Assembly (NCBI GenBank): GCA_937873545.1
Contig: CALMWI010000246.1
Location: 1 to 6,002 of the forward strand
DNA: 6,002 nucleotides
Origin: an uncultured bacterium
GTDB taxonomy: Bacteria > UBA4055
Reading direction: 5' to 3'
The position numbers and the translations under genes were made by a program. Below the pieces are notes generated by a model that was given only the letters and a program-made list of their open reading frames with translations, was not told the origin of the DNA and did not search any database. Numbering within the stretch: position 1 is the stretch's first letter; every line of letters starts with the position of its first letter. Below are positions 4,864-6,002 of this stretch, piece by piece.

Positions 4864-6002
4864 ATGGGAAAGAGGATAGTGGTAAGGGCGAAAGTTCTAT
4901 ATAACGGCAAAACGAAACTGTACGAGCAGAATATAATCGTCGAGGACGGAAAGATCATCGAGATAACAAAAAAGAGTGAAAAAGCGGATTATGAAGGCTA
5001 TGTGACTCCCGCATTCATTGACGCGCATTCGCATATCGGAATGTTCAGGGACGGCGAGCCGGCAGGCGAAAGCGAAGGCAACGACATTTCAGATCAGTTC
5101 ATGCCTTTAAACGACCCTCTGAACAGCATATATTACGACGACAGGGCATTTAAGGACGCGGTTGATTTCGGCGTGCTTTATTCGTGCGTGGTTCCGGGCA
5201 GCGGGAACCTGATCGGCGGAAGAGCGATGATAATAAAGAATTTCGCTGAAAATACAAAAGAAGCCCTTTTGAAGGATTACGGCTACAAAATGGCATTAGG
5301 CTTCAATCCGCGTTCTACTGGCGACTGGAGAGGTAAAAGACCTAACACGAGGATGGGCGTTTACTCAATGCTGGAAGAAAAATTCGATACGGTTCTCGCT
5401 AAACAAGAAAAAGCTGAGATCGCAAGGGATAAAAAAATAAGCGAGATCGAAAAGAAAAAAACCGGAAAAGATAAACTATCAGCTAAGGAATACGCAGAAC
5501 AGAAAAAACAGGCTCTGCGCGAATACGAATTAGAGTTTACGCCGGAGGACAGAGCAATCCTGGAGATACTTTCGGGCAAGGTGACGGCGAAGATCCATGT
5601 TCATAAAGAAGACGATGTCCTTTATCTGATCAAACTTGTTAAAAAGTACGGAATAAAAGCAACTGCCGATCATACCTGCGATGTTTTCCACAAAGAGATA
5701 TTCGACGAGCTGGGAAAAGCCGGAATACCTGTGGTATTCGGACCGCTGGGAGGGGTGGGTGAGAAAGTCGAACTTGCCCATGCCTATTATCAGAACGCGG
5801 AGCTGTTAATGAGATCTAAAGCCGAATACGGTCTTATGACTGATCATCCTGTAATATGGACGCCTCATCTCAGGGACAGTCTCAAATTCTTCCTTATACA
5901 CGGAATGAAAGATGAGGAAGCTATATCGGTCGTTACTTATAAGAACGCGAAAATCCTCGGCATTGACGATATCTTAGGAACTGTAGAGAAAGGAAAGATC
6001 GC
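4864..6002 (+). CDS. Metal-dependent amidohydrolase (imidazolonepropionase-like), 3' end outside window
   Basis: The frame is open from ATG 4864 to the right edge: 379 codons and two bases. An in-frame TGA at 4858-4860 and the strong ribosome site fix the start. The N-terminal beta domain leads into VTPAFIDAHSHIGM (47-60), whose H55-x-H57 is the first metal pair of the amidohydrolase superfamily. Later come KIHVH (243-247), TADHT (267-271, H270) and MTDHP (325-329), whose D327 is the expected catalytic aspartate. The sequence ends in LGTVEKGKI, the stretch that normally precedes the closing ADLV block, so probably only a few tens of residues are missing. Residues about 167-225 form a Lys/Glu-rich insertion likely to be helical. 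By family it should hydrolyse a C-N bond in a cyclic amide, dipeptide-like or related substrate in the cytosol; the substrate is not readable. It shares a transcript with the YkgJ-family gene. Confidence 0.9.
   Translation, partial: MGKRIVVRAKVLYNGKTKLYEQNIIVEDGKIIEITKKSEKADYEGYVTPAFIDAHSHIGMFRDGEPAGESEGNDISDQFMPLNDPLNSIYYDDRAFKDAVDFGVLYSCVVPGSGNLIGGRAMIIKNFAENTKEALLKDYGYKMALGFNPRSTGDWRGKRPNTRMGVYSMLEEKFDTVLAKQEKAEIARDKKISEIEKKKTGKDKLSAKEYAEQKKQALREYELEFTPEDRAILEILSGKVTAKIHVHKEDDVLYLIKLVKKYGIKATADHTCDVFHKEIFDELGKAGIPVVFGPLGGVGEKVELAHAYYQNAELLMRSKAEYGLMTDHPVIWTPHLRDSLKFFLIHGMKDEEAISVVTYKNAKILGIDDILGTVEKGKI

Noticed and set aside
4571..4958. Minus-strand ORFs opposite the YkgJ and amidohydrolase genes (also 5361-5579 and 5530-5781)
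   Set aside because: They are antisense to clearly coding plus-strand genes; their Ser/Phe-rich translations are the usual mirror of Lys/Glu-rich coding sequence.

Overview
The window is ordinary bacterial chromosome: dense, moderately AT-rich, with Shine-Dalgarno-led ATG starts, sigma-70-type promoter boxes and one clear intrinsic terminator. I see no tRNA, rRNA, CRISPR array, insertion sequence or phage gene. The phylum cannot be fixed from the sequence. A nucleotide-sugar and glycosyltransferase cluster of this sort would suit a bacterium that builds surface polysaccharide, but that is inference.

The left two thirds (about 1-4174) is read on the minus strand. In transcription order it holds galE (UDP-glucose 4-epimerase, 4174-3164), a long nucleotide-sugar dehydrogenase of the UDP-glucose/GDP-mannose dehydrogenase family (3078-1438), an intrinsic terminator (1412-1384), and a glycogen-synthase-like glycosyltransferase (from 1274, running off the left edge). 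The dehydrogenase has its own strong promoter candidate in the 85-base gap after galE: a perfect TTGACA box, a 17-base spacer and TACATT, with an 8-base-arm inverted repeat over the -10 box. The glycosyltransferase also has its own promoter candidate after the terminator. A plausible joint role is interconversion of UDP-glucose and UDP-galactose, oxidation of a UDP-hexose to the uronate, and transfer of sugar to a glycan. The substrates of the last two enzymes are not proven by the sequence.

The right third (4450-6002) is read on the plus strand: a small eight-cysteine YkgJ-family protein (4450-4848) and, 15 bases later, a metal-dependent amidohydrolase of the imidazolonepropionase-like type that runs off the right edge. 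They look like one transcription unit.

The 275-base divergent region between galE and the YkgJ gene (4175-4449) is the most unusual part. It holds a 122-base imperfect palindrome (4248-4369) with 13-base perfect outer arms, a GC-rich middle block and a 9-base inner block. A separate 12-base perfect palindrome (4370-4381) lies directly beside it. The two outward promoter candidates lie on either side. I did not find a convincing new multi-gene system. The best leads are this palindrome, the operator-like repeat at the dehydrogenase promoter, and substitutions in the cofactor-binding region of the dehydrogenase.
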